Translations under genes and position numbers: made by a program
The notes under the pieces: model-generated
Told to the model about the DNA's origin: nothing
Database searches by the model: none
What the model saw: the letters and a program-made list of their open reading frames with translations, nothing else
Origin: Chitinophagaceae bacterium
GTDB lineage: Bacteria; Bacteroidota; Bacteroidia; Chitinophagales; Chitinophagaceae
Direction of reading: 5' to 3'
Length of the DNA stretch: 6,456 bases
NCBI GenBank assembly: GCA_026785745.1
Contig: JAJAZO010000234.1
Coordinates: 1 to 6,456 of the forward strand
Part shown: positions 5,409 through 6,456 of the stretch, one piece after another
Layout: each line of letters opens with the position of its first letter
How positions within the stretch are numbered: the first letter of the stretch is position 1

Positions 5409-6456
5409 TTACCTCCAGGCATTCCTGAACCTATCCCATGTCGTCAATCCAATCTTAAACTGAACGGGGTTATTAAATTTATTGGCAATAGAACCTACTA
5501 CATATATTCCCAGTTTCACTCTTGCCAATGGATTAAAAGGCCATTTAAAAACCCGTTCAAGACCGGTAAAAAATTCAAAATACCGTAGGCTTCTCTCTTT
5601 GGTAACTAAAAATCCGCCGCCGGCAATCTCTTGTAGCTTTAATTTTTTCATAAAAGGGATCCGGTTAATCAGAAAGCCATTGAACTCATGCACTAAGTTG
5701 CCTTGCCAGAAGCGGTCAAAGACCGGGAAGGTGGAGTCTAACCCCTGGAAAGATTTCTGCGGGTTCTGAAAAAATAACGGGTCGCCCTGTCGCATAAATT
5801 TGTAATCAATGATGCGCAGGTCTTTGGTATTTAAAAAATCACCTGTCTTTATAATATAAGCTGTTTGCCCTGCCACACCGAGATTGATATGTTGTTCTAC
5901 TCCAAATTCGAGATAATCAAAATCTATTTTACTGGTAAATAATTGAGGAACCCCTTTTCTCCATGTTACATAAAATGTAGGCCACTTAGAACCGAGATAT
6001 ATTTTTTCCTTCGCATCCCGTATAAATTTCAGCTTGGGAGTAAAGAACAATTTCGTTTCGCTATAGGTAGCATTGTATGGTTCAAAGTCAACCGGGGGGT
6101 CATTAGAAATTCCGAAAATACTATCCGCATTGTTGCCCACTTTATAATCGCTTACTGAACGGCGAAAGGCCACTTCAAATTTATTCAGCAGGCGCAGGCC
6201 GTTTAATATGTTGAACTGATGACCTATTTCCAACGAATTATTAAGATAAATATTACTCCTTTTCAGCACATTTACCCATGCATCACCAGGATAAATAAAT
6301 TCAAAGTTCCGGCCTGCACTTATGTTTAATTCAGCTTTGTTAAAGGGATTATACATCCGCTTTATACCAACAGTCCCATTCACATCTTGATTGCGAAAAC
6401 CATAACTCACATCTGCTTCCATCTCTAATTTTTTTCGAGATGGATACGTTTTACGA
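5409..6456 (-). CDS. DUF5686 family outer-membrane protein, C-terminal part
   Basis: The reading frame stays open to the right edge of the window and ends with TAA at 5409-5411, giving 348 residues of what is probably an 800-residue or longer protein; the amino-terminus lies outside. The ATG at 6420-6422 is internal, because in-frame codons continue upstream of it (RKKLE). The sequence has many alternating polar/aromatic strands, as in an outer-membrane beta-barrel. Its end is characteristic of DUF5686: DRFWQGNLVHEFNGF, LKLQEIAGGGF, GLERVFKWPFNPLARVKLGIY and FKIGLTTWDRFRNAW. Such proteins usually carry a signal peptide and a carboxypeptidase-regulatory-like domain before the barrel; their molecular function is unknown. 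No frameshift is seen in the visible part. The 3' neighbour on the same strand is the broken fragment at 5065-5265. Confidence 0.85.
   Translation of the reverse strand, partial: RKTYPSRKKLEMEADVSYGFRNQDVNGTVGIKRMYNPFNKAELNISAGRNFEFIYPGDAWVNVLKRSNIYLNNSLEIGHQFNILNGLRLLNKFEVAFRRSVSDYKVGNNADSIFGISNDPPVDFEPYNATYSETKLFFTPKLKFIRDAKEKIYLGSKWPTFYVTWRKGVPQLFTSKIDFDYLEFGVEQHINLGVAGQTAYIIKTGDFLNTKDLRIIDYKFMRQGDPLFFQNPQKSFQGLDSTFPVFDRFWQGNLVHEFNGFLINRIPFMKKLKLQEIAGGGFLVTKERSLRYFEFFTGLERVFKWPFNPLARVKLGIYVVGSIANKFNNPVQFKIGLTTWDRFRNAWR

Noticed and set aside
1..6456. CRISPR array, transposase, integrase or toxin-antitoxin system
   Set aside because: No regularly spaced repeats, no DDE or tyrosine-recombinase motifs and no paired small genes of that kind were found; the rearrangement scar is the only sign of mobility.

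Overview
The window looks like chromosomal DNA from a member of the Bacteroidota, plausibly a Chitinophagaceae or Sphingobacteriales relative. The protein families point that way: a tetratricopeptide (TPR) sensor kinase with a NarL-type regulator, an HYC_CC_PP-type protein and a DUF5686 outer-membrane protein. So do the TAnnTTTG-type -7 promoter boxes, the A-rich leaders without clear Shine-Dalgarno sites, and the GAATATTGAAC-like intergenic repeats. No genus can be named from the sequence alone.

Layout. Positions 1-226 are non-coding and hold degenerate GC-rich hairpins. Positions 227-2023 (+) encode an exported, membrane-anchored TPR sensor histidine kinase of the HisKA_3 class. A 254-bp gap follows, with a strong AT-rich hairpin that starts on the kinase stop codon. 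Positions 2278-2925 (+) encode the likely cognate NarL/LuxR response regulator. Positions 2926-3303 are non-coding, with a perfect 9-bp inverted repeat, a promoter-like element and a G-poor, A/C-rich stretch.

From 3304 to about 5065 there is a small heavy-metal (probably copper) gene cluster that is partly decayed. It holds a regulator fusing an HMA-like metal-binding N-terminus (CxxC) to an AraC-type DNA-binding domain (3304-3864). Next is an HMA domain fused to a multi-pass MauE/DoxX-like membrane protein (3942-4652). After that comes a possible, very degraded relic of a Cys-rich copper-storage-type gene (about 4695-4800). The last member is an HYC_CC_PP-family pseudogene that is frameshifted in its signal peptide and cut off just after its CC motif (4890-5065).

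At about 5063-5070 the broken HYC_CC_PP gene abuts, tail to tail, a minus-strand fragment (about 5065-5265). That fragment encodes a signal peptide plus the start of a carboxypeptidase-regulatory-like domain and carries an in-frame TAG. Two genes reading toward each other are both broken at one point, which suggests a deletion or inversion scar. Downstream on the minus strand (5409-6455) is the C-terminal 348 residues of a DUF5686-type outer-membrane protein whose start lies beyond the window.

Working model: the left half is a two-component system whose signal is unknown. The middle is a one-component metal-responsive regulator next to its probable membrane effector, both carrying MxCxxC metal sites. 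The right half is an envelope locus damaged by recombination. The most unusual items are the HMA-AraC regulator beside the HMA-MauE protein and the double-truncation scar. No complete new defence or mobile system was seen.
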